From Chitinophagaceae bacterium (GTDB lineage: Bacteria; Bacteroidota; Bacteroidia; Chitinophagales; Chitinophagaceae), in contig JAEUVB010000010.1 of the NCBI GenBank assembly GCA_016786845.1, positions 1 to 64,000 on the forward strand: 64,000 nucleotides of DNA, in the 5' to 3' direction. The position numbers were made by a program, and so were the translations under genes. How positions within the stretch are numbered: the stretch's first letter is position 1; each line of letters starts with the position of its first letter. The notes under the pieces are model-generated. The model saw nothing but the letters and a program-made list of their open reading frames with translations, had not been told where the DNA came from and did not search any database. Positions 1-8,283 of this stretch are shown here, piece by piece.

Positions 1-966
1 ATCACTGATATCCAAATCACCCAATCCTACTTTACCCATCTGTCCAAAGGCAGCCGGGTCATAGTTGTCTGTAGTTAATCCCACAGGAAGTCCGCGATTC
101 ACATTACTGCCGACTACGCCCAATCCTTCCGCAAAACCCGATTCAGGATCTATGGCACCCAAAAAGCTTATACTGATATTGCCCGTAATCGTAAATGAAG
201 TCCCGCTTCCATAGGCAGGTGCTCCCGCTGCTGCACGCGTACGATAACCGTTCGCATCCATATCATAAAAATTCGTCACCGTAAATCCACCGGCATTAGG
301 CTGCATCAAATAAATCCCTCCGGATCCTAAAGGGCCCAGACCAACATGACGCTTAACGAATGCCGATGTAAATAATTTTTTAGCTTGCTTGCTATACGCC
401 ACACCATAAACCGAACCAATTTCCGCCGCCGTTTGATTGATCTGAGAAGCCGGAGTAGTCAGGGAATTCCAAGTATACCCTGTAAAAAATATAGACTGAG
501 GAGTACCCGTTCCTGCTGCGGTTGGATTACCATTTCTGTAAATGGGTACAAATACCATGGGATTGGTATTACTCGCATAATCATCAGGATGCAAAACAGC
601 ATAGTTCAGTGTTGTTGGGGAACTATTCACAAAACGAACATTATTCCCATCCCCGCTAAAACCATTATTTTCTAAACTCGTATTCACACAATTTAAGCCT
701 GAAGGAATCACAAACTCAACACGTACAGGCACAGTATAAGGCATACTGTAGGTCCCGTCAGCAGCGGACGTGGTGGTAGAAACCAACACATTCGCAGCAT
801 TATACGCATTCACCACTACGCCTGGAGCACCGGGCTCGACTGTTGGGGCCGCCGTTTGTCGCGTACCATTGCCATTGTAATCACGATATACAACACCACT
901 GATCTGTGCGAAACTTTGGTATCCGGAAAAAATGAGAATAAAAATGAGGAGTAGTTTTCGACTCAT
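1..966 (-). CDS. SdrD B-like domain surface protein, truncated by window edge
   Basis: The frame is open from an ATG at 966 to base 1 with no stop, so only the first 322 codons are visible. Residues 1-21 form a signal peptide ending in SFAQ. Next comes a typical SdrD B-like start (GVVYRDYNGNGTRQ, with Gly/Asp/Asn turns), the calcium-binding Ig-like fold found in long bacterial adhesins and surface proteins. The following residues are rich in Thr, Asn and Gly and have no catalytic motif that I recognise. The missing C-terminus would be expected to carry more repeats or a T9SS sorting domain; that is inference. A -7 promoter element lies about 36 bases upstream. The reading frame and signal peptide are clear. 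The exact function and total length are unknown. Confidence 0.8.
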   Translation of the reverse strand, partial: MSRKLLLIFILIFSGYQSFAQISGVVYRDYNGNGTRQTAAPTVEPGAPGVVVNAYNAANVLVSTTTSAADGTYSMPYTVPVRVEFVIPSGLNCVNTSLENNGFSGDGNNVRFVNSSPTTLNYAVLHPDDYASNTNPMVFVPIYRNGNPTAAGTGTPQSIFFTGYTWNSLTTPASQINQTAAEIGSVYGVAYSKQAKKLFTSAFVKRHVGLGPLGSGGIYLMQPNAGGFTVTNFYDMDANGYRTRAAAGAPAYGSGTSFTITGNISISFLGAIDPESGFAEGLGVVGSNVNRGLPVGLTTDNYDPAAFGQMGKVGLGDLDISD

Positions 967-1304
967 AAAAAGTAAATTGAGAGTATGAATAGGTTAATGC
1001 CTCAAATTTATGAAGATATACGATACTATATTAGAAAAAAGGGTATTTCAGGTACAGATTAGCATTAAATGGACCTCCATTTTCTTAAATACAAGCTAAA
1101 AACGAATGCATCGGGAACAGTCTTAATCAGTCATGAACTAAAAACTAACCATGACTAACAGACAACAGGAAACATACATAAAATAGGAAAAATGAACTAC
1201 TGGTTCTATAATATATTAAGTACATTATTGCAAAGAATACTATTCGCATTCACAATTCCTTATTTATGGTTGTAGTTTTACCCAATCTTAAAGATGATTG
1301 ATTA
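967..1304. other. AT-rich divergent intergenic region
   Basis: This region separates the minus-strand surface protein from the plus-strand cytochrome c peroxidase. It is AT-rich and contains no credible ORF or strong hairpin. The minus-strand side has a TAAATTTG element (1003-1010). On the plus side the best -7-like string is TAGTTTTA at 1273-1280, one mismatch from TAnnTTTG and without a well-placed TTG. Confidence 0.6.
1003..1010 (-). promoter_or_regulatory. Candidate Bacteroidota -7 element TAAATTTG
   Basis: On the minus strand the sequence TAAATTTG matches the Bacteroidota -7 consensus TAnnTTTG, 36 bases upstream of the ATG at 966. No TTG at the expected -33 position was seen, so this rests on the -7 element alone. 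Confidence 0.4.
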
Positions 1305-2384
1305 ATGACCGGCTTGAGATATGGAATACTGATCTTAATCCTGCTGATACTATTCGGTTGTGATACTGACCTCATTTCAACAAAATCTTCAGGAACAAAA
1401 CATGACAAAATAGCTCTAGGTCGATATTTATTTTACGAAAATCGTTTGTCGATCAATCATACTAAATCTTGTGGCAGTTGTCATGCGCCTGAACTGATGT
1501 TTGCCGACGGGTACAGAAGAAGCGTGAGCCCTTACGGTGAAAACCTAATACACAATTCGCCATCCCTCATTAATTGTGTAGAATTACAATTTTTGGGCTG
1601 GTCAAACCCGAATATAAAAACACTTTCACAACAAATCGAAAGACCACTTTACAATGAACATCCTCGCGAAATGGGATTACATAAACATATTGATGAAGTA
1701 ATGGCCTATTTAATGAAAGATAGTTTGTATAACCATCTTTTCAAACGTTGTTACCCAAGGGATACTTTTCCCTATTCAGCAAATCATATCATTGAATGTA
1801 TTGTCGCTTTTGAATCAACCATACATTCACAGAAAAGCCCGTATGATCTCTATATCAAGGGTGATTCAAGCGCCTTCAACGAATCCGCAAAAAGAGGTTT
1901 GAAATTATTTTCGAGCGCTACATTGAAATGTATTCAATGCCATACTCCACCACATTTTACAATGGCTACATTGGCTAAAAATCCGGACAGTGTATACTTC
2001 AATATCGGCTTGTATAATGTTGGTGGAAACCATCAGTATCCTAAAAACGATCCGGGCATTATGGAATATACCGGACGCGAATCTGACAATGGAAAATTTC
2101 GTGTGCCTTCTCTAAGAAACGTTTTACTTACAGCTCCTTATATGCACGACGGAAGTGTGAACACCATCGAAGAAGTGATTGATCTGTATGCCGCCGGAGG
2201 ACGAAATGTTACCTGGGGTAGTTTACAAGGGGATGGAAGAAAAAACAAAAACAAAAGTATACTGGTCCAGGGGTTTACATTGACGCAGGAAGAAAAAAAG
2301 AATCTAATTGATTTTCTAGCTGCATTAACTGACTCAAGTATTCTGCGCAATGAAGCCCTGCAAAATCCTTTTAGGATCCGCTAA
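1305..2384 (+). CDS. Di-heme cytochrome c peroxidase (CCP/MauG family) lipoprotein
   Basis: The 359-residue protein has a lipoprotein signal with lipobox LFGC (Cys19), so it is probably anchored in the periplasm-facing or outer membrane. Two c-type haem motifs are present: CGSCH (56-60) and CIQCH (209-213). Between them is a CCP-family block (NSPSL, then the QQIERPLYNEHPREMG region). The motif APYMHDG near 280 supplies a Met that aligns with the distal haem ligand of cytochrome c peroxidases; MauG has Tyr there. The family reduces H2O2 or, in MauG/MbnH, oxidises a partner protein. The next two genes encode lipoproteins in the same orientation, starting 34 bases downstream, which suggests one transcript. 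I cannot tell peroxidase from protein-modifying activity from sequence alone. Confidence 0.9.
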   Translation: MTGLRYGILILILLILFGCDTDLISTKSSGTKHDKIALGRYLFYENRLSINHTKSCGSCHAPELMFADGYRRSVSPYGENLIHNSPSLINCVELQFLGWSNPNIKTLSQQIERPLYNEHPREMGLHKHIDEVMAYLMKDSLYNHLFKRCYPRDTFPYSANHIIECIVAFESTIHSQKSPYDLYIKGDSSAFNESAKRGLKLFSSATLKCIQCHTPPHFTMATLAKNPDSVYFNIGLYNVGGNHQYPKNDPGIMEYTGRESDNGKFRVPSLRNVLLTAPYMHDGSVNTIEEVIDLYAAGGRNVTWGSLQGDGRKNKNKSILVQGFTLTQEEKKNLIDFLAALTDSSILRNEALQNPFRIR

Positions 2385-2418
2385 ATATTTTTACTTTTAC
2401 CCCCATCGATTCCTATTC

Positions 2419-4179
2419 ATGCAAACCTATTCTTCTATCTTCTTATTTCTTTTCCTTACGCTGATACTTGGATGCGATGAAAATCAATCGTCAAAAAACA
2501 AGGACCCCGAGAAAGAAAATGCGCTGCAATCCATACTTATTTCAGACTCCAGCAATATAGCAATACCGGAAGTTCTACAAAGGATAGAAAACATACAGCA
2601 AGCTCTAAAAAATTCCGTGCCGGTTATCCTGCTGAAGAACCTTGATACATTCCAAACACAAGCGCAATCGATTGCACTACATGATGCCAAATTCAAAGAG
2701 AATTTATTCGATAAAAAAACGAATCAACCTTATCGAAATGAGATTTTCAATATATATGCCGCACGTCCGCAAGAAGTGCCCATGGCTTTTCAAAAGGGGC
2801 AGTGCTATAAGGTAGAAATGTACAATTATGCCCTTAATCTAACCACCACCGCAATTGTCGATATTGCTTCGAATTCTGTCGTCAGTGTTGGAAACATTCC
2901 ACAATCTCAGCCCGACATACCCGCTTATTTAAAAGACCTGGCTTTGAAAATCGCGGTTCATTGTCCACAAGTAACCCAAGCACTCGGATACAAACCAGGA
3001 GAATCAGAAGCCCTTATGGCAAATACCAAAACTGCGCTTAATCTTACCAAATGTGAACGAAGCATGCATCTCTGCGTGGCACCGACATTCATTAAACAAG
3101 ATAAAGCGCTTTGGGTGATCGTGGACCTTACCGACCATCGGGTGGTAGGACTTCGTTGGACCCAAGTTGGGGATGCCGGTCCGGTTAAAAAAATCAGTGA
3201 GAAAAAATTGAAATTCGATAAAATCATGAACTGTTATTGTAAAAAAGTAACAGCGCTTGAAAAACAAGATTGGAAACTGAATTATGTGATCACCACGAGT
3301 GATGGTATGCGCATATCGGAAGTCTACTACAAAGGCAAATTGATTCTTAACAATGCAAAAATTGTAGATTGGCATGTGAGTTATAGTAATTCGGATGGGT
3401 TCGGCTATAGCGATGCAGTGGGTTGTCCGGAATTTAGCCAAGCAGCAGTGGTTGCCGTCAGCGAACCGAGGGTGAGCGAAATCATAGAAAATGGTCGGTC
3501 TATAGGTTTTACATTGGAACAAAATTTCAGCAGCGAACAATGGCCTCAACCTTGTAACTATAATTATCTGCAGCGATTTGAATTCTATCGTGACGGCCGT
3601 TTTCGAGTGGCCGGGGCTAGTTTGGGCAGAGGATGCGGCAACAATGGTACGTACAGACCGGTGTTCAGAATTTCTTTTGCCGGCAATGAAAACACTTTGA
3701 GTGAATGGAAAACGAATCAATGGATTCCTTGGCAAACGGAACAGTGGAATTTGCAAACACCCCAAACACCTTACACATCCGAGGGGTATCAATTTAAATT
3801 ATTTGACCCTTCAGGAAACGGTTTTTTTTTGGAACCCGGTCGAGGGCAATTTGCTGACGGGGGCCGTGGAGACAATGCCTATGTTTATCTCACTTTACAA
3901 CATCCGGATAAAGAAGAAGGTGAAAACGATTTGGTCACTATTGCACCGTGCTGCAATCCGGATTATCATCAAGGCCCGGAAAAATTCATAGAGCCTTCAC
4001 CAGAAAAAACAGAAAAAACCAGCCTCGTTTTATGGTATGTAGCTCAAATTAAAAACGACGATACCCCCGGTAGGGAATATTGTTGGGCCGAAAGTTATTT
4101 AGAAAATGGCGCCTACAAAACCCGCGTTTATCCTTGCATTTGCGGGCCCATGTTCGTTCCGATCAAACCCGCTTTATGA
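2419..4179 (+). CDS. Lipoprotein distantly resembling copper amine oxidase
   Basis: I chose the ATG at 2419 rather than 2350 because it begins a lipoprotein signal with lipobox LILGC (Cys19); the product is 586 residues. The order of segments resembles copper amine oxidase. There is a small alpha/beta part with ALWVIVDLTDHRVV (230-243). This is followed by a beta-rich part starting W285KLNY and running through DGMRISEVYYKGKLILNNA. A Tyr pair follows in CNYNY (379-383), where the family has N-Y-[DE]-Y with the TPQ tyrosine. The C-terminal part has LVLWYVAQ (537-543), like the end of the family. The copper-binding His-X-His is not visible, and the D/E after the candidate Tyr381 is Asn. It may therefore be degenerate or only fold-related. 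Its last codon overlaps the next start (ATGA). Confidence 0.6.
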   Translation: MQTYSSIFLFLFLTLILGCDENQSSKNKDPEKENALQSILISDSSNIAIPEVLQRIENIQQALKNSVPVILLKNLDTFQTQAQSIALHDAKFKENLFDKKTNQPYRNEIFNIYAARPQEVPMAFQKGQCYKVEMYNYALNLTTTAIVDIASNSVVSVGNIPQSQPDIPAYLKDLALKIAVHCPQVTQALGYKPGESEALMANTKTALNLTKCERSMHLCVAPTFIKQDKALWVIVDLTDHRVVGLRWTQVGDAGPVKKISEKKLKFDKIMNCYCKKVTALEKQDWKLNYVITTSDGMRISEVYYKGKLILNNAKIVDWHVSYSNSDGFGYSDAVGCPEFSQAAVVAVSEPRVSEIIENGRSIGFTLEQNFSSEQWPQPCNYNYLQRFEFYRDGRFRVAGASLGRGCGNNGTYRPVFRISFAGNENTLSEWKTNQWIPWQTEQWNLQTPQTPYTSEGYQFKLFDPSGNGFFLEPGRGQFADGGRGDNAYVYLTLQHPDKEEGENDLVTIAPCCNPDYHQGPEKFIEPSPEKTEKTSLVLWYVAQIKNDDTPGREYCWAESYLENGAYKTRVYPCICGPMFVPIKPAL

Positions 4180-5114
4180 AAAAAAATCACCTATTCCATC
4201 GCATTTTCATTTGCCTTTTCATGTCGCTTATTTTAGCCGGTTGTAAAGAGTCTATGACCGAAACAGAAATCTCAGGCATCGGCATGCAATCTTGCAGACA
4301 ATCTGCACCCTTCATTCGTAAACTCGGATTTGATCCTTCAAGAACAGCGTTTTCCAGTTCAGAAAAAAACATGAAAGGACTGGCAATTTTTGAACTGCCC
4401 AAACCCGGAGATACTATCAAAAAATTGTGGCAACACAAAACCTGGTCACAATTCGGATACATGGGGTCCATCACGACCGATGAAAATGGAAATGCATATA
4501 CCGCTCCAATCCCATTTGTGAACACATTGGATAATCCGGTAAGTATCATTAATAGAATTTATAAAGTAGATGCTCAAAGTAGCGAACTCAAATTATTTGC
4601 CATTTTACCTCAGGCTGATACGTCTCCGGGCGTTGTGCCGCATGGGGTGCTTGGACTTTTTTACGATTGCCATGGACATAAATTGTATGCTGCCAGTGTT
4701 GCCGGAAGTACTATGGAAAAGGAAAACGGAATCTTGTATATGCTGGATCCGGCTACCGGCAAAGTCCTGGATGAGCTGAAAGGATTTGACGCTTGCGGTG
4801 TATTTGTAGGAGGTATTACAGGTGAGAAAAAATTATACTTTGGTCATGCCCGGACACCCAATATTTATACGGTTTCACTGGACAAAGAAGGTTACTTCGA
4901 CGGGAAGCCGGAAATCGCGCTTAGCCTCGACCAATTGGGTCCAAGAGGCGATGATAAAGCGCGTCGGATACGCTATGACCAGTACGGGAACCTCATGGTA
5001 TTCGGTGTGGAATTCAATTTCAATTTGGCAGCTCAGTCAGATAAACCGGAAACCGTTTACCAGTTTGGGTATAATCGGGTCGAAAAGAAATGGTTACTGA
5101 TGAAAATTCATTAG
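4176..5114 (+). CDS. Predicted lipoprotein with propeller-like repeats
   Basis: The start ATG at 4176 overlaps the preceding stop as ATGA, which implies translational coupling. It opens a lipoprotein signal with lipobox LAGC (Cys23), giving 312 residues. The rest alternates beta-strand-like segments typical of SMP-30/YVTN propellers: GSITTDENGNAY, HGVLGLFYDCHGHKLYAAS, GILYMLDPATGKVLDEL, RIRYDQYGNLMVFG. No catalytic residues can be assigned. Coupling to the amine-oxidase-like lipoprotein suggests the two products act together at the membrane. A substrate-sensing or binding role is possible, but this is inference. The gene is real; its function is unknown. Confidence 0.75.
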   Translation: MKKNHLFHRIFICLFMSLILAGCKESMTETEISGIGMQSCRQSAPFIRKLGFDPSRTAFSSSEKNMKGLAIFELPKPGDTIKKLWQHKTWSQFGYMGSITTDENGNAYTAPIPFVNTLDNPVSIINRIYKVDAQSSELKLFAILPQADTSPGVVPHGVLGLFYDCHGHKLYAASVAGSTMEKENGILYMLDPATGKVLDELKGFDACGVFVGGITGEKKLYFGHARTPNIYTVSLDKEGYFDGKPEIALSLDQLGPRGDDKARRIRYDQYGNLMVFGVEFNFNLAAQSDKPETVYQFGYNRVEKKWLLMKIH

Positions 5115-5145
5115 TTTCAACCGAACTATTTTTCCGTATACCTTT

Positions 5146-5619
5146 ATGAGACTATTTCTTTTCCTATGCTTATTCTTGTTCTCAAACTTAGCCATAGCTC
5201 AGCTGTATTTAATGGGTACGTCCGTTAAAATCGTTGATGGCGACACTTTTGATCTACTCACACCAGACCAAAAAAAGTATCGGATACGTCTAAAAGATAT
5301 AGACTGTCCGGAAAAAGGCCAAGATTATTATCAAGTGGCCAAGCAATTTCTCGCTGTACAACTTGCAGGTCAAAATATAAAGGTGGTCTATACCCAAAAA
5401 GATCGCAATGGTCGAATTCTAGGAGATGTATATATTGGCCGAAACTATATCAATTTGTTGATGGTGGAACAAGGAATGGCCTGGCATTTTATTCGTTATT
5501 CGAATGATCCCCAATTTGCCGTTGCGGAACAACGTGCCCGAAAATATCGAAAGGGACTGTGGCACATGGCTTCGGCCCAGGCTCCATGGCTGTTTCGCAA
5601 ACAAAAGCCCCCCCGTTAA
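5146..5619 (+). CDS. Secreted thermonuclease-like (SNase fold) protein
   Basis: The 157-residue protein has a signal peptide ending NLAIAQ (about residue 19) and one staphylococcal-nuclease domain. Residues that match the SNase active site are visible: DGDTF (Asp31, Asp33), Arg48, Asp53 and Glu56 in RLKDIDCPE, and Arg90 in DRNGR. All of the calcium- and phosphate-contacting positions appear retained, so calcium-dependent cleavage of DNA or RNA outside the cytoplasm is likely. It starts 31 bases after the lipoprotein gene and could be cotranscribed, although nothing links the functions. The domain assignment is confident; the substrate is not known. Confidence 0.88.
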   Translation: MRLFLFLCLFLFSNLAIAQLYLMGTSVKIVDGDTFDLLTPDQKKYRIRLKDIDCPEKGQDYYQVAKQFLAVQLAGQNIKVVYTQKDRNGRILGDVYIGRNYINLLMVEQGMAWHFIRYSNDPQFAVAEQRARKYRKGLWHMASAQAPWLFRKQKPPR

Positions 5620-5683
5620 TTCATTGAAATCAGACGGTTAATAACTAAATCGTAATTATATTTCCTCAATTCAACTAATATTA

Positions 5684-5691
5684 TATTTTTG
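5684..5691 (+). promoter_or_regulatory. Candidate -7 promoter element for acpP-fabF
   Basis: TATTTTTG fits TAnnTTTG and ends 19 bases before the acpP start, in an AT-rich 90-base gap. There is no clear TTG at the -33 position. Confidence 0.5.
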
Positions 5692-5710
5692 CAGTCTAAA
5701 TTTTAAAACA

Positions 5711-5947
5711 ATGTCAGAAATAGCAGCACGCGTAAAGAAAATTATCGTCGACAAATTAGGTGTAGACGAAGCTGAAGTGGTCAATGAAGCCAGTTTCACC
5801 AACGACTTAGGCGCTGATTCATTAGATACCGTTGAATTAATCATGGAATTTGAAAAAGAATTCAATATTTCTATTCCGGACGAACAAGCTGAAACCATCT
5901 CTACAGTAGGTCAGGCTGTAACTTACCTTGAAGAATACGCGAAATAA
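5711..5947 (+). CDS. acpP: Acyl carrier protein
   Basis: The 78-residue acidic protein has the phosphopantetheine attachment motif [10 protein letters not shown], with Ser37 as the modification site, and the family length. It carries growing acyl chains in type II fatty acid synthesis in the cytoplasm. The ketoacyl synthase gene fabF follows after 21 bases, the classic acpP-fabF arrangement. A TATTTTTG promoter element lies 19 bases upstream. Confidence 0.98.
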   Translation: MSEIAARVKKIIVDKLGVDEAEVVNEASFTNDLGADSLDTVELIMEFEKEFNISIPDEQAETISTVGQAVTYLEEYAK

Positions 5948-5968
5948 TTTCGCACTTTATACGACAGA

Positions 5969-7219
5969 ATGGAATTAAAACGTGTAGTCGTAACAGGACT
6001 CGGCGCTCTTACCCCTATAGGCAATACCATACCGGAATATTGGGATGGCTTGCGTAACGGCGTATCAGGCGCCGATTTTATTACCCTTTTTGATGCTGAG
6101 AAATTCAAGACTCGATTTGCTTGTGAGGTCAAAAATTTCAATCCGGAAGACTTCATGGACCGGAAAGAAGCTCGCAAAATTGATCGATTCTCTCAACTCG
6201 CCATTGTCAGTAGTGATCAGGCTATTTTGGATGCCGGGCTAGATCAGGCAACCATTAACCGCGACCGCGTTGGAGTCATCTGGGCTTCGGGCATTGGAGG
6301 TATTACGACTTTCTTTGAAGAAATGAAAGGATTCTTTGCCGGTGATGGCACTCCACGTTTCAATCCTTTTTTCATTCCTAAAATGATTTCCGATATAGCC
6401 GCAGGGCATATATCTATGAAATACGGCTTTAGAGGCCCTAATTATTGTACGGTCAGTGCTTGCGCATCTTCCTCACATGCTTTGATTGATGCATCACATT
6501 TTATCCGTTTGGGAAAAGCGGATGTAATTGTTTGTGGAGGTTCTGAAGCAGCGGTGATACAAGCCGGCGTCGGTGGATTTAATGCCATGAAAGCGCTGAG
6601 CGAACGCAATGATGATCCTAAAACGGCCTCTCGTCCCTTCGATAAAGATCGCGACGGTTTTGTTTTAGGAGAAGGTGGCGGAGCACTCGTTTTAGAAGAA
6701 TACGAACATGCTAAACGTCGCGGAGCCAAAATTTATGCTGAATTAGCCGGATCATCTTGTTCTGCCGATGCACATCATATCACTGCACCCCACCCTGAAG
6801 GAGCCGGTGTAATTCTCGTGATGAATGGTGCGCTGGAAGATGCAGGCATGAACCCGAATGAAATTGATTATATCAATGTTCATGGCACTTCAACACCTTT
6901 GGGTGATATAGCTGAAGTAACAGCCATTCAACGGGTCTTTGGAGAAAGTGCATATAACCTCAATATTAGTTCCACAAAATCCATGACAGGTCATCTTCTC
7001 GGAGCGGCCGGCGCAATCGAAGCCATTGCTTCTGTTCTCGCAGTTCAAAATGACCTTGTGCCTCCAACCATCAATCATTTCACAGATGATGACCAACTGG
7101 ATCCAAAGTTGAACTTCACCTTCCATAAAGCCCAACCTCGTGTGGTGAATGCAGCCTTAAGTAATACCTTCGGATTTGGCGGGCACAATGCCAGTGTGAT
7201 CTTCAGGAAGATTTCATAG
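5969..7219 (+). CDS. fabF: Beta-ketoacyl-ACP synthase II
   Basis: The 416-residue condensing enzyme extends acyl-ACP with malonyl-ACP in fatty acid synthesis. The catalytic triad of the KAS I/II family is visible: Cys165 in VSACASSS, His305 in NVHGTSTPLGD and His342 in SMTGHLLGAAGA. The length fits FabF. It is the second gene of an acpP-fabF unit. It ends 40 bases before the convergent meaB gene, with no obvious terminator in the gap. Confidence 0.98.
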   Translation: MELKRVVVTGLGALTPIGNTIPEYWDGLRNGVSGADFITLFDAEKFKTRFACEVKNFNPEDFMDRKEARKIDRFSQLAIVSSDQAILDAGLDQATINRDRVGVIWASGIGGITTFFEEMKGFFAGDGTPRFNPFFIPKMISDIAAGHISMKYGFRGPNYCTVSACASSSHALIDASHFIRLGKADVIVCGGSEAAVIQAGVGGFNAMKALSERNDDPKTASRPFDKDRDGFVLGEGGGALVLEEYEHAKRRGAKIYAELAGSSCSADAHHITAPHPEGAGVILVMNGALEDAGMNPNEIDYINVHGTSTPLGDIAEVTAIQRVFGESAYNLNISSTKSMTGHLLGAAGAIEAIASVLAVQNDLVPPTINHFTDDDQLDPKLNFTFHKAQPRVVNAALSNTFGFGGHNASVIFRKIS

Positions 7220-7259
7220 CCTCTTTTAAGACGCAACAAACCACCCATTCAAAGGCAAT

Positions 7260-8186
7260 TCAAGATTTTCCATTCTTCTCCTCCAAAAACGAATCAATCC
7301 ATTCATATAAGTGGAAATGGCCGGACTTTACCGCTTTAGAAATAGCCTCATAAAGTTCGCTACGCCGAACATCCTGCATTCTTTTTTGTTGAATCAATTG
7401 CCAGGCTTTCTCCGCCAATAAATGTATTTTTCTTTCAGAAAATTGCTTCAAATATTTTCCATGACGTTCCACTTCTTCCAGTAATTCATCTATTCCAATT
7501 TGCTCACTGGCGATGCATTTCAAAACCGGTATTTCCCAGTCACCTGACTTTTGATGAACAAGCAGTTTAAGATTCTTGACAAACAAATCGGCTTGCTCAC
7601 GGTCTCCTTTATTGACGACAAAAATATCGGCAATCTCCATGATACCTGCCTTCATCGTTTGAACTTCATCACCGGCTTCCGGAACCGTCACCACAATGGT
7701 CGTATCGGCTATTCCCGCTATCTCCACTTCACTTTGACCCACACCCACTGTTTCTACAATCACATAATCAAAAACTGAAGAACGTAGCACTTCAAGGATT
7801 TCAAGAATATGGGCATTTAAGCCCCCCAAAGAGCCCCGACTGGCAACCGATCTTATAAATACTGAAGGATTCAGATAAAATTCACTCATTCGAATTCGAT
7901 CCCCAAGCAATGCTCCAAAATTAAATGGCGATGAAGGATCTACTGAAACTACCGCTACTTTTTGATGCCGGGCAACAAGTTTATGTAAAAATGCATTCAC
8001 CAAAGTGCTCTTGCCAGCACCCGGTGGGCCCGTAATACCAATAACTCGCGTGTTCGGATTAGGTTTCAGGGCACGAAGCAAAGCTTCGCTTCCGCTAAGT
8101 TCATTTTCAACCAAAGTGATACTTTTGGCCAGAGACCTGAAATCTCCTTTCGCAATCAGACTAATCCATTCGGCTGTATCCTGCAC
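7260..8186 (-). CDS. meaB: Methylmalonyl-CoA mutase-associated GTPase (MeaB/ArgK family)
   Basis: The 308-residue G3E-type GTPase has a P-loop GPPGAGKS (53-60), a switch region SVDPSSPF and a VETVGVGQSE block, all typical of MeaB. The family protects and loads B12-dependent acyl-CoA mutases. The start is GTG at 8186, since an in-frame TAA lies 24 bases upstream with no ATG in between. A TATTTTTG element lies 35 bases upstream of that start. No mutase gene is present in this window, so the partner must be encoded elsewhere. Family confidence is high. Confidence 0.93.
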   Translation of the reverse strand: MQDTAEWISLIAKGDFRSLAKSITLVENELSGSEALLRALKPNPNTRVIGITGPPGAGKSTLVNAFLHKLVARHQKVAVVSVDPSSPFNFGALLGDRIRMSEFYLNPSVFIRSVASRGSLGGLNAHILEILEVLRSSVFDYVIVETVGVGQSEVEIAGIADTTIVVTVPEAGDEVQTMKAGIMEIADIFVVNKGDREQADLFVKNLKLLVHQKSGDWEIPVLKCIASEQIGIDELLEEVERHGKYLKQFSERKIHLLAEKAWQLIQQKRMQDVRRSELYEAISKAVKSGHFHLYEWIDSFLEEKNGKS

Positions 8187-8221
8187 AATATTTGCTTTCT
8201 TTAGTAGTTATAGGTTGGAAA

Positions 8222-8229
8222 CAAAAATA
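8222..8229 (-). promoter_or_regulatory. Candidate -7 promoter element for meaB
   Basis: On the minus strand TATTTTTG (TAnnTTTG) lies 35 bases upstream of the GTG start. A TTG sits about 25 bases further upstream, somewhat beyond the usual 17-23 base spacing. Confidence 0.4.
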
Positions 8230-8283
8230 ATGGTTTCTTGTCTTACTTTGTGAACAATTACCCAACCCCAATTATCCTGAAGT

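Noticed and set aside
3004..3792. 262-codon minus-strand ORF
   Set aside because: Antisense shadow of the amine-oxidase-like gene, which has a signal peptide and overlap with its neighbour; the antisense product shows no family features.
1305..5114. Reading the operon as methylamine dehydrogenase with MauG
   Set aside because: The di-heme protein has a Met where MauG has Tyr, there is no TTQ small-subunit signature, and the second gene resembles copper amine oxidase instead.
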